This document shows, piece after piece, positions 45,064 to 53,504 of a stretch of 64,000 bases of DNA. The position numbers and the translations under genes are program-made. Under the pieces are notes generated by a model. The model searched no databases. It had not been told where the DNA came from and saw only the letters and a program-made list of their open reading frames with translations. Origin of the DNA: a virus. Every line of letters begins with the position of its first letter. Position 1 is the stretch's first letter. Where the stretch lies: positions 1-64,000 of the IMG/VR virus record IMGVR_UViG_3300027793_000078. One strand, 5' to 3'.

Positions 45064-45641
45064 CCTAAAACCAATTTATTATTTCCCGATCCATCTGTTT
45101 TAAGTATAACTTTACCGTAACGATTCAGATAAGTGTTATGGCTTTTGCGAATCAATGAAAGTGTTTCGGCAGTATCGATCCATCCATTAATTTTTACAGT
45201 TTTCTTTTTCTTTTTATCATTATTCTTATAATGTTCAAAAAAGTCTTCAATAACTTCCAATAACAGTGGATCTAAATTACTTAGATCATTTAGATTATTT
45301 TGATTAAAAGTAGGAATTCCTAACACTTTATAATCATCAATACCATCGTCAATCATATGCAATGCGCCAATAGGACGCACTTCTACAAGAACCAAACTTT
45401 GAATTGGAACGTTGCTGTAAACCATTATATCTAATGGATCGCCGTCATCACTTATGGTTTGTGGCACAAATCCATAACTTGCTGGATAACGCATAGAGCT
45501 AATTAAACATCTATCCAATTTTAATAATCCCAAATTGACATCATATTCATATTTGGCATTTGTATCTTTTGGAATTTCTATAATACTATTGATTGTATTT
45601 GGAAATTGCTCTCCAATTGATATATGTAACAAATTTTGCAT
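45060..45641 (-). CDS. ppa: Family I inorganic pyrophosphatase, 193 aa
   Basis: Contains EIPKDTNAKYEYD, YPASYGFVPQT and DDGDPLDIMVYS, the metal-binding core of soluble family I pyrophosphatases, and the late K-x-x-x-W helix. It hydrolyses pyrophosphate produced by DNA synthesis and other reactions. Slightly longer than the usual 175 residues because of a lysine-rich insert (about 145-150). Occasionally found in large phages; here it would favour rapid replication. Confidence 0.85.
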   Translation of the reverse strand: MQNLLHISIGEQFPNTINSIIEIPKDTNAKYEYDVNLGLLKLDRCLISSMRYPASYGFVPQTISDDGDPLDIMVYSNVPIQSLVLVEVRPIGALHMIDDGIDDYKVLGIPTFNQNNLNDLSNLDPLLLEVIEDFFEHYKNNDKKKKKTVKINGWIDTAETLSLIRKSHNTYLNRYGKVILKTDGSGNNKLVLG

Positions 45642-45652
45642 AAATTATTTAT

Positions 45653-45859
45653 TCACGGCATTTTCACTTCTATACGTGGTGTTTTTGTAACAACAAATCC
45701 CTCATCTATTAAATACTTGCCAATTTTATCACATGTGGGTTTGAAGTCATAAAAAGGAATATTTTGATCATTGAATATACGAATTAATTTTTGTTGTGTC
45801 ACGGTTACACGTATTTTAAAAAATACTCCTTCGATAACATCAGACTCTTGTTTATTCAT
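45653..45859 (-). CDS. Hypothetical protein, 68 aa
   Basis: Start at 45859 (MNKQESDVIEGV) preferred over 45898, which would overlap the divergent gene region. Small alpha/beta protein (VFFKIRVTVTQQKL, FVVTKTPRIEVKM). Lies 11 bases upstream of the pyrophosphatase in the same direction. Confidence 0.55.
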   Translation of the reverse strand: MNKQESDVIEGVFFKIRVTVTQQKLIRIFNDQNIPFYDFKPTCDKIGKYLIDEGFVVTKTPRIEVKMP

Positions 45860-45928
45860 ATGAATTAGGTTAACCAGATTTAGTTTATGTGTCAACACAA
45901 AAACACGGCATCTTTGATTATAAATAGA

Positions 45929-45936
45929 TATTTATA
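45929..45936 (+). promoter_or_regulatory. TATTTATA element before the gene at 45953
   Basis: Octamer 16 bases before the ATG. Confidence 0.4.
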
Positions 45937-45952
45937 TTCTGTAAAAGCACAA

Positions 45953-46351
45953 ATGTTTGCATACGATCTAATAAAATCCAAACACATGAAACTTCCTAGA
46001 AACTGGCGGTGCTATTTAAACATTGTAGAAAAACGATACTCCAGTAAAGAAGTAGAATACATACTAACATTAAAATTACCCGGAAAAATACAATATGTAG
46101 ATATAGGATATATCACAATTCAAAAAAAAGGAAAATACAATTTTGTAAAAGTTGCCAGTGTAATTGTAAATTACAGAGGTAAAGGATGTGGTAGCATGTT
46201 ATACGAACATGCAATTAATAAATTAGGCAGTTTAAGTACCAATTATCATTTGGCAAGTAATCTTGCTCAACGTGTATGGAAAAGATTGATAAAAAAATAT
46301 AAACACAAGGACGATTTTTTCACTGGTGTATTAACAGTCTTCAAAAAATAA
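45953..46351 (+). CDS. GNAT-like acetyltransferase, 132 aa
   Basis: Start at 45953 (MFAYDLIKSKHMKL) follows the TATTTATA element. Core: YVDIGYITI strand, KVASVIVNYRGKGCGSMLYEHA (motif A with R-G-K-G-C-G acetyl-CoA loop) and a C-terminal SNLAQRVWKRLIKKY helix. No packaging leader. Substrate unknown. Confidence 0.65.
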   Translation: MFAYDLIKSKHMKLPRNWRCYLNIVEKRYSSKEVEYILTLKLPGKIQYVDIGYITIQKKGKYNFVKVASVIVNYRGKGCGSMLYEHAINKLGSLSTNYHLASNLAQRVWKRLIKKYKHKDDFFTGVLTVFKK

Positions 46352-46353
46352 GA

Positions 46354-46382
46354 TTGACACTTCAAAAGGGTGCTGCTACATT
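46354..46382 (+). promoter_or_regulatory. Sigma70-type promoter for the gene at 46390
   Basis: TTGACA (46354-46359), 17-base spacer, TACATT (46377-46382), 7 bases before the ATG. Confidence 0.65.
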
Positions 46383-46389
46383 ACAAACA

Positions 46390-46986
46390 ATGAAAACGTT
46401 GTCCACCTTGCGAGAACTTTTTGTGAGTTGTAATCTGATGTCAGTGTATACAATTTTGTATCACAAACACACGGCTTTCATGCATGCACTCCAAAAAGAT
46501 AGTCCTTCATTTGAAGAATATACGACTGTATTCAAAAATGTTATTGTTCAAATGATGTTGAAGCCGATTAAAAAGTCAAAATCGGCTATGCCATTGTATG
46601 TTTCCTATCAGATAAACACAATTGAAGGAAATGATGAAAGTTATTATTTTGTTTCTTTTTTGAATTTGAAATATGTAGAACCGCCAAAAGATTGCAAACC
46701 TTGGGGCGGCAGCAATCATCCTGAAGGTTATTATAACTGTAACCTCAATAAATACAACAAGTTTTTTGCTGTTGTTGGCAACAATTGGACGCAATTGGTT
46801 AATTCCACTGTAATAGTCGATCAATCTGCACTTGATGCCAATATTACAAATGAACAATTGGTTGCAGAAATTCTTTGGGAAATTACTTTTTATGGGTATT
46901 CTGAAAAGAAATCCGATCAGGTTCTAAAAAATATAAACAAGCGTGTAACGGAAGTAAAAAAATCCTTATCTAAAAAGAAGAAATAA
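46390..46986 (+). CDS. Conserved phage protein of unknown function, 198 aa
   Basis: Start at 46390 (MKTLSTLREL); the longer frame begins within the promoter. The C-terminal third (STVIVDQSALDANITNEQLVAEILWEITFYGYSEKK) follows an E-I-L-W-E-x-T-F-x-G-x-S pattern seen in T4-like phage proteins of unknown function. N-terminal half helical, middle with a GGSNHPEGYY loop. Confidence 0.65.
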   Translation: MKTLSTLRELFVSCNLMSVYTILYHKHTAFMHALQKDSPSFEEYTTVFKNVIVQMMLKPIKKSKSAMPLYVSYQINTIEGNDESYYFVSFLNLKYVEPPKDCKPWGGSNHPEGYYNCNLNKYNKFFAVVGNNWTQLVNSTVIVDQSALDANITNEQLVAEILWEITFYGYSEKKSDQVLKNINKRVTEVKKSLSKKKK

Positions 46987-46993
46987 TATTTAT
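46987..46993 (+). promoter_or_regulatory. TATTTAT element before the gene at 47002
   Basis: Heptamer 8 bases before the ATG, overlapping the previous stop codon. Confidence 0.4.
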
Positions 46994-47001
46994 TTGTAAC
47001 C

Positions 47002-47202
47002 ATGAGTGAACAAATTGAAACTATTCTTGAAAACCACTGTGCAATGTTGAAAAACATTGATACAAATCAAAATATCGCAAAGATTGTAAAGGCAATAGAT
47101 TCTCTTACACAATCTACCTACGCAGAAATTTATGCATTGCGCGATGGACGAAAAAACGGTACATACGAAGCAATGGCAAAGAAACACGGACATTGCTGTT
47201 GA
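47002..47202 (+). CDS. Hypothetical helical protein, 66 aa
   Basis: Helical, ends in a histidine/cysteine cluster (KKHGHCC) that could bind metal. Between the previous conserved gene and the deoxyribosyltransferase-like gene. No family recognised. Confidence 0.55.
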   Translation: MSEQIETILENHCAMLKNIDTNQNIAKIVKAIDSLTQSTYAEIYALRDGRKNGTYEAMAKKHGHCC

Positions 47203-47220
47203 ATAAATAATAAAGGTTAT

Positions 47221-47823
47221 ATGATTTACATTGAAGCACCAAATCACGAACACGATAACAATAAAGATTTGCCAAAAGTATTTTTAGGCGGTGGCATCAC
47301 CAATTGTAAAGATTGGCAATTTGATCTTGTTGAAGACCTACGTGATTTAAATTGTATTGTTTATAATCCACGCAGAAAATCTTTTGATCTTAAAGACCCT
47401 AACCAAAGTGAAATCCAAATTCGTTGGGAACACAGATATTTGAGTGATTCTGATATTGTTGTTTTTTACTTTAGTAGCGAAACCCTTTGTCCAATTACAC
47501 TTTTTGAGCTTGGTGCGCGTTTAATGTCTAATCTATTTAGTCCTTATCAATCAATTTACATTTACTGCGAGTCAGATTATCAACGTAAATTTGACGTTGA
47601 GTTTCAAACCAAACTTGCACAAGATTCATTTGTTAATAGTCAGGAAATAAATTATAAATTGTTTGGTGAGGGACATTACACGCCACATTTACAGGATAAG
47701 ATTAAAAAAATGAGAATTGAAGGACCACAAAAATACGGGTATGATGTACGTTGTTTCGATAACTATGACGTATTTGTATTGACACTAACTGAACGTATTA
47801 GAAAAGGAAAATATCATGACTAA
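47221..47823 (+). CDS. Nucleoside 2-deoxyribosyltransferase-like protein, 200 aa
   Basis: VFLGGGITNCKDWQFDLVEDL, then VYNPRRKSFD, IRWEHRYLSDSDIVVFYFS and CPITLFELGARL: the Rossmann-like order of the nucleoside deoxyribosyltransferase 2 family, including the catalytic Glu expected in the F-E-L-G helix. It would exchange bases on deoxynucleosides or hydrolyse them, feeding nucleotide metabolism. Overlaps the next gene by 8 bases. Confidence 0.75.
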   Translation: MIYIEAPNHEHDNNKDLPKVFLGGGITNCKDWQFDLVEDLRDLNCIVYNPRRKSFDLKDPNQSEIQIRWEHRYLSDSDIVVFYFSSETLCPITLFELGARLMSNLFSPYQSIYIYCESDYQRKFDVEFQTKLAQDSFVNSQEINYKLFGEGHYTPHLQDKIKKMRIEGPQKYGYDVRCFDNYDVFVLTLTERIRKGKYHD

Positions 47824-47998
47824 CATTAGCGAATTTGAACGAACCAAACCAACCGTCACTATGAGAAATTTGAAGAAATCGATCAACAAAATATTTGATC
47901 GCATGCCTCATGCTGAGAGTCATAGCGAACAAATTTTCTTGTCTGATTTGAATAAATTGTTGGTTGAAACCGTTCAAAGTCTCAAAAAAGGAGAATAA
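47816..47998 (+). CDS. Hypothetical helical protein, 60 aa
   Basis: Coupled to the deoxyribosyltransferase-like gene (8-base overlap) and followed by dCMP deaminase. Basic helix (MRNLKKSINKIFDRM) and a C-terminal helix (FLSDLNKLLVETVQSL). Function unknown. Confidence 0.55.
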   Translation: MTNISEFERTKPTVTMRNLKKSINKIFDRMPHAESHSEQIFLSDLNKLLVETVQSLKKGE

Positions 47999-47999
47999 A

Positions 48000-48419
48000 A
48001 TGCGTTTGACTTGGGAACAAACAGCTATGAATTTGGCATTTGATATTGCCAAATATCGCAGTGAAGATCCATATGTTAAAGTTGGCGCCTGTATTATCAA
48101 GAAAGATAAAAGTATCATTCTTGGATACAATGGTGCCCCAAAAGGAATGACAATGGATTGGAGCAACAGAGACGAACGACGCAAATGGGTATTTCATGCA
48201 GAAAGTAATGTTCTCAACAGAATTTTGCCGGGCGAAGCGGAATTGCTTGCAGTTACCCACATTCCATGTATAGAATGTCTCAAAGTTATCAAGCAGAAAG
48301 AAATTAACACTGTATATTACAGCATTCGTAGTCCACAATATAATCCTGAGTATGTGGAGCAAATGGCAAATATTTTTCAAATAAATCTAATTCAATTAAA
48401 TTATGTCACAGTTCAATAA
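48000..48419 (+). CDS. Deoxycytidylate deaminase, 139 aa
   Basis: Zinc-dependent deaminase motifs FHAESNVLNRI (H-A-E) and THIPCIECLKVI (P-C-x-x-C) in a family-sized protein with VGACIIKKDKSIILGYNGAPKGM. It converts dCMP to dUMP for dTMP synthesis. The ATG at 48000 has a clear GGAG Shine-Dalgarno seven bases upstream, rare in this window. Confidence 0.85.
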   Translation: MRLTWEQTAMNLAFDIAKYRSEDPYVKVGACIIKKDKSIILGYNGAPKGMTMDWSNRDERRKWVFHAESNVLNRILPGEAELLAVTHIPCIECLKVIKQKEINTVYYSIRSPQYNPEYVEQMANIFQINLIQLNYVTVQ

Positions 48420-48714
48420 AATTATTCAAATTAAGAAAATTGCTGCTGTGGGTGGTGGTCTTGCTCCTATGGAAAAAGACAAGTATGTTCCCGGTACAGC
48501 AAATAACATTTCCGAAAACAAAAGTTTACCTATTGAATATTCAATTGAAGGTAATTTATTGCATCCACTTGAAGTTGGCAATGTAGTTTTTGTCGCTAGA
48601 ACTAAACGAAATGGTATAGCTGCCAACGGTTATTTTCAAACAAGCAAAATAACCGAAGTTACCGATAATACGTTCAAAACCCAAAACAGCATTTACGCTT
48701 ACAATTTTCTATAA
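48403..48714 (+). CDS. Hypothetical beta-rich protein, 103 aa
   Basis: Starts inside the deaminase gene (17-base overlap). Strands SIEGNLLHPLEVGNVVFVARTK and FQTSKITEVTDNTFKT look like a small SH3/OB-like barrel. No family recognised. Confidence 0.6.
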   Translation: MSQFNKIIQIKKIAAVGGGLAPMEKDKYVPGTANNISENKSLPIEYSIEGNLLHPLEVGNVVFVARTKRNGIAANGYFQTSKITEVTDNTFKTQNSIYAYNFL

Positions 48715-48717
48715 TTT

Positions 48718-49077
48718 ATGCCTTGCTATAATGATTATCCTAGTGATGAAGAAATTCAATCTTCAAAACAAAAAAATGAATTGAAACAAGAACTCGACAA
48801 AGTGACACAATTATTGTGTGCAACACTACGTCGCCTTGAAATGGAACATGATATTAATATGAAATCGGCTGGGCAATTTTATTCACATCCATCTTTGCCT
48901 GACGATTATATTGATGAAATTGAAGGATTGGAGGCGTGGTGGACTGAACATAAAAAATGGGATGAATTGCGTTTAATTCGTGAAGAAGCACAACGTAAGG
49001 AATCGGAAAAACAAAATTTGATTAAAATTGCCCTCAGTAAATTGAATGACAAAGAAAAAGAAGCGTTAGGGTTCTGA
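48718..49077 (+). CDS. Hypothetical coiled-coil protein, 119 aa
   Basis: Helical, with a charged coiled coil at about 15-45 and another at 80-115 (REEAQRKESEKQNLIKIALSKL). A PDDYIDEIEGLEAWW motif lies in the middle. No family recognised. Confidence 0.6.
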   Translation: MPCYNDYPSDEEIQSSKQKNELKQELDKVTQLLCATLRRLEMEHDINMKSAGQFYSHPSLPDDYIDEIEGLEAWWTEHKKWDELRLIREEAQRKESEKQNLIKIALSKLNDKEKEALGF

Positions 49078-49096
49078 GTTCCGGCTATAAAAATCA

Positions 49097-49124
49097 TTGA
49101 CATCGAAAAAAACTTCTGTAGAGT
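49097..49124 (+). promoter_or_regulatory. Sigma70-type promoter for the HD hydrolase gene
   Basis: TTGACA (49097-49102), 16-base spacer, TAGAGT (49119-49124), 7 bases before the ATG. Confidence 0.65.
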
Positions 49125-49131
49125 CGTGTGA

Positions 49132-49566
49132 ATGAACGATGAAGTACAACAACAGATCAATTCACAAGTAGATAAAGCCCGTTTAATTGCTATCTCGGCA
49201 CATTCTGGTCAATTTAGACGGGACGGAAAAACTTCTTATATTGAACATCCTTACGCTGTCGCCAAGCGTGTCGCACATTTGGGTGAAAAATATGTTTGCG
49301 TAGCATTGCTGCATGATGTACTGGAAGACACTAAAGTAACCGCACACGATCTATTGACAATGGGAATTGAAGAGGATATTGTTGTTGCTGTCCAACTTCT
49401 CACAAAGCATCCCAGTCGCAGTTATGATGAATATCTCAAACTAGTTAAATTAAATGGACTTGCCAGAGAAGTCAAAATTGCGGATATGTTGAGCAATCTC
49501 GCGGACAGTCCCACCAACAAACAAATTCGCAAATACTCACAAGGTCTGTTGTTTCTAACTGAATAA
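49132..49566 (+). CDS. Small alarmone hydrolase (SpoT/MESH1-type HD domain), 144 aa
   Basis: Follows the HD hydrolase part of RelA/SpoT proteins: AHSGQFRRDGKTSYIEHPYAV, ALLHDVLEDTKVTAHDLLT, and VKIADMLSNLAD near the end, with all expected metal His/Asp residues. There is no synthetase domain, so it should only degrade alarmones such as ppGpp, or hydrolyse NADPH as MESH1 relatives do. A phage copy would counter the host stringent response. Strong promoter just upstream. Confidence 0.8.
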   Translation: MNDEVQQQINSQVDKARLIAISAHSGQFRRDGKTSYIEHPYAVAKRVAHLGEKYVCVALLHDVLEDTKVTAHDLLTMGIEEDIVVAVQLLTKHPSRSYDEYLKLVKLNGLAREVKIADMLSNLADSPTNKQIRKYSQGLLFLTE

Positions 49567-49570
49567 ATAT

Positions 49571-50089
49571 ATGAATAAAATGTACTTAGTTTTAGGTGAT
49601 TGGTCCGGCGACGGCCACGGAAAATCTGAAGAAGTATTACTACAAAGTAATGTTAACGTAAAAACTATCCAGCAGGCATACAAGGATAGTTGCAAGTTGA
49701 CCGGCGTTTCTTTCCATCATAATGAAGATTACACTGGTCTTAATCGAAATTGGAAAGAGCGTGATGAATATCAAATTGCGACCGAATATGAACGTTCCGG
49801 AATACCAGCAAAAGCACTTACGGAGCTTATAAAACACGGATTTCAAGAGGCATTTCTTGACAATAAAAAATATGATTTTGATGGATGGAAGAACGACTTG
49901 AAAGTAGGTGAGGACATAGAATATGATTCTGACACGTTCACTGAAATTTGGATTTGGTTCGTTAAATTGAGTCTTCCCGAGAATACAATTTTGGAGAAAG
50001 TTAATGTGAACGATGAAACTCCATATATCAATGGTTATTGGGATAAGAATCTAAATGTTCAATTTGGTTACGGTCTATATTATTCTTAA
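49571..50089 (+). CDS. Hypothetical protein, 172 aa
   Basis: Opens MYLVLGDWSGDGHGKSEEV, a sequence pattern I recall from phage and bacterial proteins of unknown function, followed by an alternation of helices and strands with a WFVKLSLPENTI segment. Starts 4 bases after the HD hydrolase. Confidence 0.6.
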   Translation: MNKMYLVLGDWSGDGHGKSEEVLLQSNVNVKTIQQAYKDSCKLTGVSFHHNEDYTGLNRNWKERDEYQIATEYERSGIPAKALTELIKHGFQEAFLDNKKYDFDGWKNDLKVGEDIEYDSDTFTEIWIWFVKLSLPENTILEKVNVNDETPYINGYWDKNLNVQFGYGLYYS

Positions 50090-50096
50090 ACAGCAT

Positions 50097-50450
50097 ATGA
50101 ACAGATTTAAATTCCGTGTATGGGATACAATCAACAAAGAATTCATTGATAATGAATATTTTAGAATCACTGGAAACGGAAATGTTGAGAATTTTCTAAA
50201 CGAAAGTGAAAACGATACAAATTGCGTAATTACTCAATTCACAGGATTGCGTGATAAAAACGGACGTAAAATTTACGAAGGTGATATTGTAAGAAAATAT
50301 TGGCAAAACAACAATACCAATGGATTTGTGTCGTTTGAAGTAAAATACAATCAACAACACTGTGGATTTGGTATCAGCCTTGGTAAAAATCATCAATATG
50401 AAGTGATCGGCAATGTGTTTGAAAACCCTGAACTTGTAAATACATTATGA
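50097..50450 (+). CDS. YopX-family phage protein, 117 aa
   Basis: FKFRVWDTINKEF at the N-terminus, VITQFTGLRDKNGRKIYEGDIVRK in the centre and a C-terminal VIGNVFENPEL give the YopX signature, a common small phage family of unknown function. The ATG at 50097 is preferred over an upstream start inside the previous gene. Confidence 0.8.
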   Translation: MNRFKFRVWDTINKEFIDNEYFRITGNGNVENFLNESENDTNCVITQFTGLRDKNGRKIYEGDIVRKYWQNNNTNGFVSFEVKYNQQHCGFGISLGKNHQYEVIGNVFENPELVNTL

Positions 50451-51139
50451 ATGCAACGATCCATGCAGAGTTGAGCGTTAAACGGAGAGGTGGAGAAATT
50501 AGTGATTACTATGGTATCCACGACTTTATTGATTGTAGCAAAGAAGTTGAAGCTACAAATAAACATCGATTTCTTACTCATACGATGTTTTTCGTCAAGG
50601 AAGCTATGATTCCTATTTTTGGAAATAGCATTCATATCAAAGGTGGCAAACCTGTAAATATGAAGGATATGCTTGAACAGGATCATATTGTTGCCGATTA
50701 TGGTGGCAAGTTTATTCCTACTTTGACCGATTTCACTGATGAAATTGAAGATCACGCAGATGATGAAAGTATCATTAAAGATTTTCAGAGCGACAATGCT
50801 GCATTTTTTCAAGAACATACAGATGTTTATCGTACCATGATGGCACCATTACATCTTACTGGCAAGGTCAAAGGACTATTTGCCACGCACAATAGCTGGT
50901 TTATAGGTATTATTTTGCCGCGTATTTATCCCCATATTAAGATGGAAGTGAAAAACTACAATATCAATTGTTCGTTTTTCTTTAATCGCATGAATTACAA
51001 GGGATGGATGCAAAATGGTAAAGGTGTGCCTCCTAGTTTTGAGCGAATGGAAAACGCAAAAGTTGCTCGTAGAATTGCTTTGACACACCGTACCACAGAT
51101 GATAACGTGGCAACACATAAAGCAGATTTTGGAGATTAA
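50447..51139 (+). CDS. DUF6915-like protein, 230 aa (second copy)
   Basis: Shares with the protein at 9362 the order HAELSVKRRGGEISDY, IHDFIDCSK, KHRFLTHTMFF, IFG, a dipeptide G-G, EQDHIVADYGGKFIPTLTDF, then extends for another 120 residues with AHNSW/THNSWFIGIILPRI and a basic end. The extra domain has no match. Coupled by ATGA to YopX. Function unknown. Confidence 0.65.
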   Translation: MNATIHAELSVKRRGGEISDYYGIHDFIDCSKEVEATNKHRFLTHTMFFVKEAMIPIFGNSIHIKGGKPVNMKDMLEQDHIVADYGGKFIPTLTDFTDEIEDHADDESIIKDFQSDNAAFFQEHTDVYRTMMAPLHLTGKVKGLFATHNSWFIGIILPRIYPHIKMEVKNYNINCSFFFNRMNYKGWMQNGKGVPPSFERMENAKVARRIALTHRTTDDNVATHKADFGD

Positions 51140-51145
51140 AACAAT

Positions 51146-51550
51146 ATGAAACTCAATAAACCTGATATTAATAAAATTAAGGAATTGTCGGAATCGGTTG
51201 AAAAGCTCACCGAGCAAGTTCATCAAATCAATGAACTTATTTTTCAATTGATTGTAAACAATATGTTTGAAGCGTATCCCGAACTCAAGAAGTTTGCATT
51301 TACCGGATATGTACCGGGCTATAATGATGGTGAAGAGTGTACTTTTACACTTGGCACTGATTATCCAGAAATCAATGAAGATGAAAGTGATGATTATTCC
51401 AACGATGTTAATAGTCAACTTAGTGATATTGTGACTGAATATCTAAACATTCTTCCGGAAGAGTTTTATCAGTCACATTTTGGAAGCAATTTTCGCGTGG
51501 TCGCTACCCGCGAAGGTGTAACTGTTGAAGATTACGACTGTGGCTATTAA
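51146..51550 (+). CDS. Hypothetical acidic protein, 134 aa
   Basis: N-terminal coiled coil, acidic central part, and a C-terminal LPEEFYQSHFGSNFRVVATREGVTVEDYD. The last 45 residues resemble the end of the next gene's product, so the pair arose by duplication. Function unknown. Confidence 0.6.
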   Translation: MKLNKPDINKIKELSESVEKLTEQVHQINELIFQLIVNNMFEAYPELKKFAFTGYVPGYNDGEECTFTLGTDYPEINEDESDDYSNDVNSQLSDIVTEYLNILPEEFYQSHFGSNFRVVATREGVTVEDYDCGY

Positions 51551-51570
51551 CAATTAATCAATTAAATATT

Positions 51571-52008
51571 ATGACTTCATTTAAGACTGAAATTAACGCA
51601 TTGTACGCGAAGCAAAAGAAGGAATTGCAGAATGCAATTACCAATTATCTGAATACCCAATTCAAGGAATTCTTTGAAAAGAATCCATCGGCAAACTTTG
51701 TAAAGATCAATGCCCAGCAAAGCTACGATGATAACAATTATTCAGATTATGTTTATAAGGATAGCGATAGCATCCAAATCAATGCATACACTTACATGGA
51801 TATTGACAATGAAGATTGGGACGATGATGAATGTGTAGAAAACACTGGTCTAACCAGAGAGCAACATGCAAATTTAGCTAGTGAAGCGTCTGCTATTTTT
51901 GATCAAATTGATGATTCAATTTTATTGACTCTCTATGGCAATTATTTTGGATTGAAGATTGATCGTCTTGGTATTACACTTGAATCCAGTGATATTGCAA
52001 CGTACTAA
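51571..52008 (+). CDS. Hypothetical acidic protein, 145 aa (paralogue of 51146)
   Basis: Coiled-coil N-terminus, Asp-rich middle (DIDNEDWDDDECVEN) and the C-terminus DDSILLTLYGNYFGLKIDRLGITLE, which aligns with the end of the previous protein. The stop codon abuts the next gene's start. Confidence 0.6.
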   Translation: MTSFKTEINALYAKQKKELQNAITNYLNTQFKEFFEKNPSANFVKINAQQSYDDNNYSDYVYKDSDSIQINAYTYMDIDNEDWDDDECVENTGLTREQHANLASEASAIFDQIDDSILLTLYGNYFGLKIDRLGITLESSDIATY

Positions 52009-52437
52009 ATGAAAAATTCAACTTTTACTCCTTTAACAAAGGATTCAGTAAAAAATATGTCTAATAAAGAAATTTATCGCAAAGTTACGAGACAAGAGCT
52101 TGAAGCCCTTGGCTTTGTGTTTCCAACGGACAAGTATAAAGAGCATATTGCATTTGCTCGTAAATATTATCCCAAGGAAGCCACTTCACTTGTGCTCGCT
52201 ATTAATAGCGAATTCAATGATAACACCTATGACAATCGATTGTCGTATGTAATTGCTTACAATAAAGATGGTAATGAATTACCTCCATTGAAAGAGACTG
52301 CAAAGGAATGCCGTCAAAAGTGGTCGGAACTTTCTATTCCCGGCATGGGAAAATATGGTTATGAATCAATGGAACAAATTGAAGATATTGTGATTCCTTT
52401 GGCGGATAGCATTCCTGATCTGTATATCAAAATTTAA
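52009..52437 (+). CDS. Hypothetical protein, 142 aa
   Basis: Starts on the base after the previous stop. Mixed alpha/beta, with RKVTRQELEALGFVFPTD and LPPLKETAKECRQKWSEL segments. No family recognised. Last gene before the stem at 52444. Confidence 0.6.
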   Translation: MKNSTFTPLTKDSVKNMSNKEIYRKVTRQELEALGFVFPTDKYKEHIAFARKYYPKEATSLVLAINSEFNDNTYDNRLSYVIAYNKDGNELPPLKETAKECRQKWSELSIPGMGKYGYESMEQIEDIVIPLADSIPDLYIKI

Positions 52438-52443
52438 TTTAAA

Positions 52444-52576
52444 CACGATAGTCATAGCTGATCTGACGTAATAAGAATTAATAAAGGTCTATTACCTGTA
52501 AACATACGAGGAATGATGCAAATTATAGGGGAAGAGTAAGCGAAACGAGAATTCCCTCTTGACTATCGTGGTTTTT
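52444..52576 (+). ncRNA. Large structured leader or terminator before the Ter module
   Basis: CACGATAGTCA (52444-52454) pairs with TGACTATCGTG (52560-52570), an 11-bp stem closing a 105-base interior that contains GGT/ACC and GGGGAA/ATTCCC hairpins, followed by GTTTTTTC. It could be a riboswitch or attenuator controlling the AAA gene, or simply a branched terminator. Confidence 0.5.
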
Positions 52577-52639
52577 TCTGTAGAGTAGTAAATCGTAGTA
52601 AGTAACAAATTAACAAAAAAATACAAACAAGATAAATAA

Positions 52640-53491
52640 ATGAATGTAAATGTCGCAAATGTTGAGTTGAATGAGTTTAGTTGGGCCGAGGGAAACAAGG
52701 GCAATTGTTTTGTTGTAGGACGCAATACTAAGGTTTTGCCGTCTGCATTTTATACAATTGCACAAAATCAGGACGGTACATATAGCTATTATCGCCAGAC
52801 TGTTAAGACTGACGAATTGATTTCGTTCAAGAATAGTATGGCTGCTGAAATTCTTGCTGAAATCGAGAATTTCTGGAACAACGCTGATAAGTTCAAGCAA
52901 TATGGATTTTTGCAGCGTCGTGGATATATGTTTTATGGACCTCCGGGTAGTGGCAAAACTGCAATTACCGAGCAGATTGTTTCTGCTACCATCCGCAATG
53001 GTGGTGTAGCGTTCATGTGTCGCAATGATCCAGAAGATTTTGCAGAGGGACTTTCTTGGTTCCGTCGATATGAGCCGGATCGTCCAATTGTTTGTTTGTT
53101 TGAAGACATTGATAGCATCATTGACCGTTACGGTGAGAGCGATTTGCTCAGTTGCTTGGATGGTGAGAATCAGGTTGACCATGTGCTCAACATTGCAACC
53201 ACCAATTATCCTGAAGAGTTGGATAAGCGTATTATCAATCGCCCACGTCGTTTTGATCGTATTGTTAAGATTGGCTTTCCTGATGCCAAGATTCGTGAGC
53301 AATACTTTATTAACAAGCTCAAGATTGGTCCGAATGAAGTTAAGAAGTGGGTCGGTGTTACCAAAAACTTCAGTTTCGCTGCAATGACTGATTTGGTAAT
53401 TAACGTCAAGTGCTTTGGTTACACTCTTGATGACAGTGCCAAGAAGGTTGCCGCAACCTTGAATGTCAAGGCGGACAGCAAGGATTTCTAA
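52640..53491 (+). CDS. AAA+ ATPase, 283 aa
   Basis: Walker A GPPGSGKT (about residues 100-107), Walker B IVCLFEDID, sensor 1 IATTNYPE and the RPRRFDR arginine-finger region, with the small helical lid to the end. The first 90 residues are a separate domain. It resembles Bcs1/FtsH-type single-AAA proteins; in the Ter context it may be a chaperone-like partner. No protease domain. Position at the head of the module and a terminator behind suggest its own transcript. Confidence 0.8.
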   Translation: MNVNVANVELNEFSWAEGNKGNCFVVGRNTKVLPSAFYTIAQNQDGTYSYYRQTVKTDELISFKNSMAAEILAEIENFWNNADKFKQYGFLQRRGYMFYGPPGSGKTAITEQIVSATIRNGGVAFMCRNDPEDFAEGLSWFRRYEPDRPIVCLFEDIDSIIDRYGESDLLSCLDGENQVDHVLNIATTNYPEELDKRIINRPRRFDRIVKIGFPDAKIREQYFINKLKIGPNEVKKWVGVTKNFSFAAMTDLVINVKCFGYTLDDSAKKVAATLNVKADSKDF

Positions 53492-53504
53492 AAAAATCAA
53501 ATAC

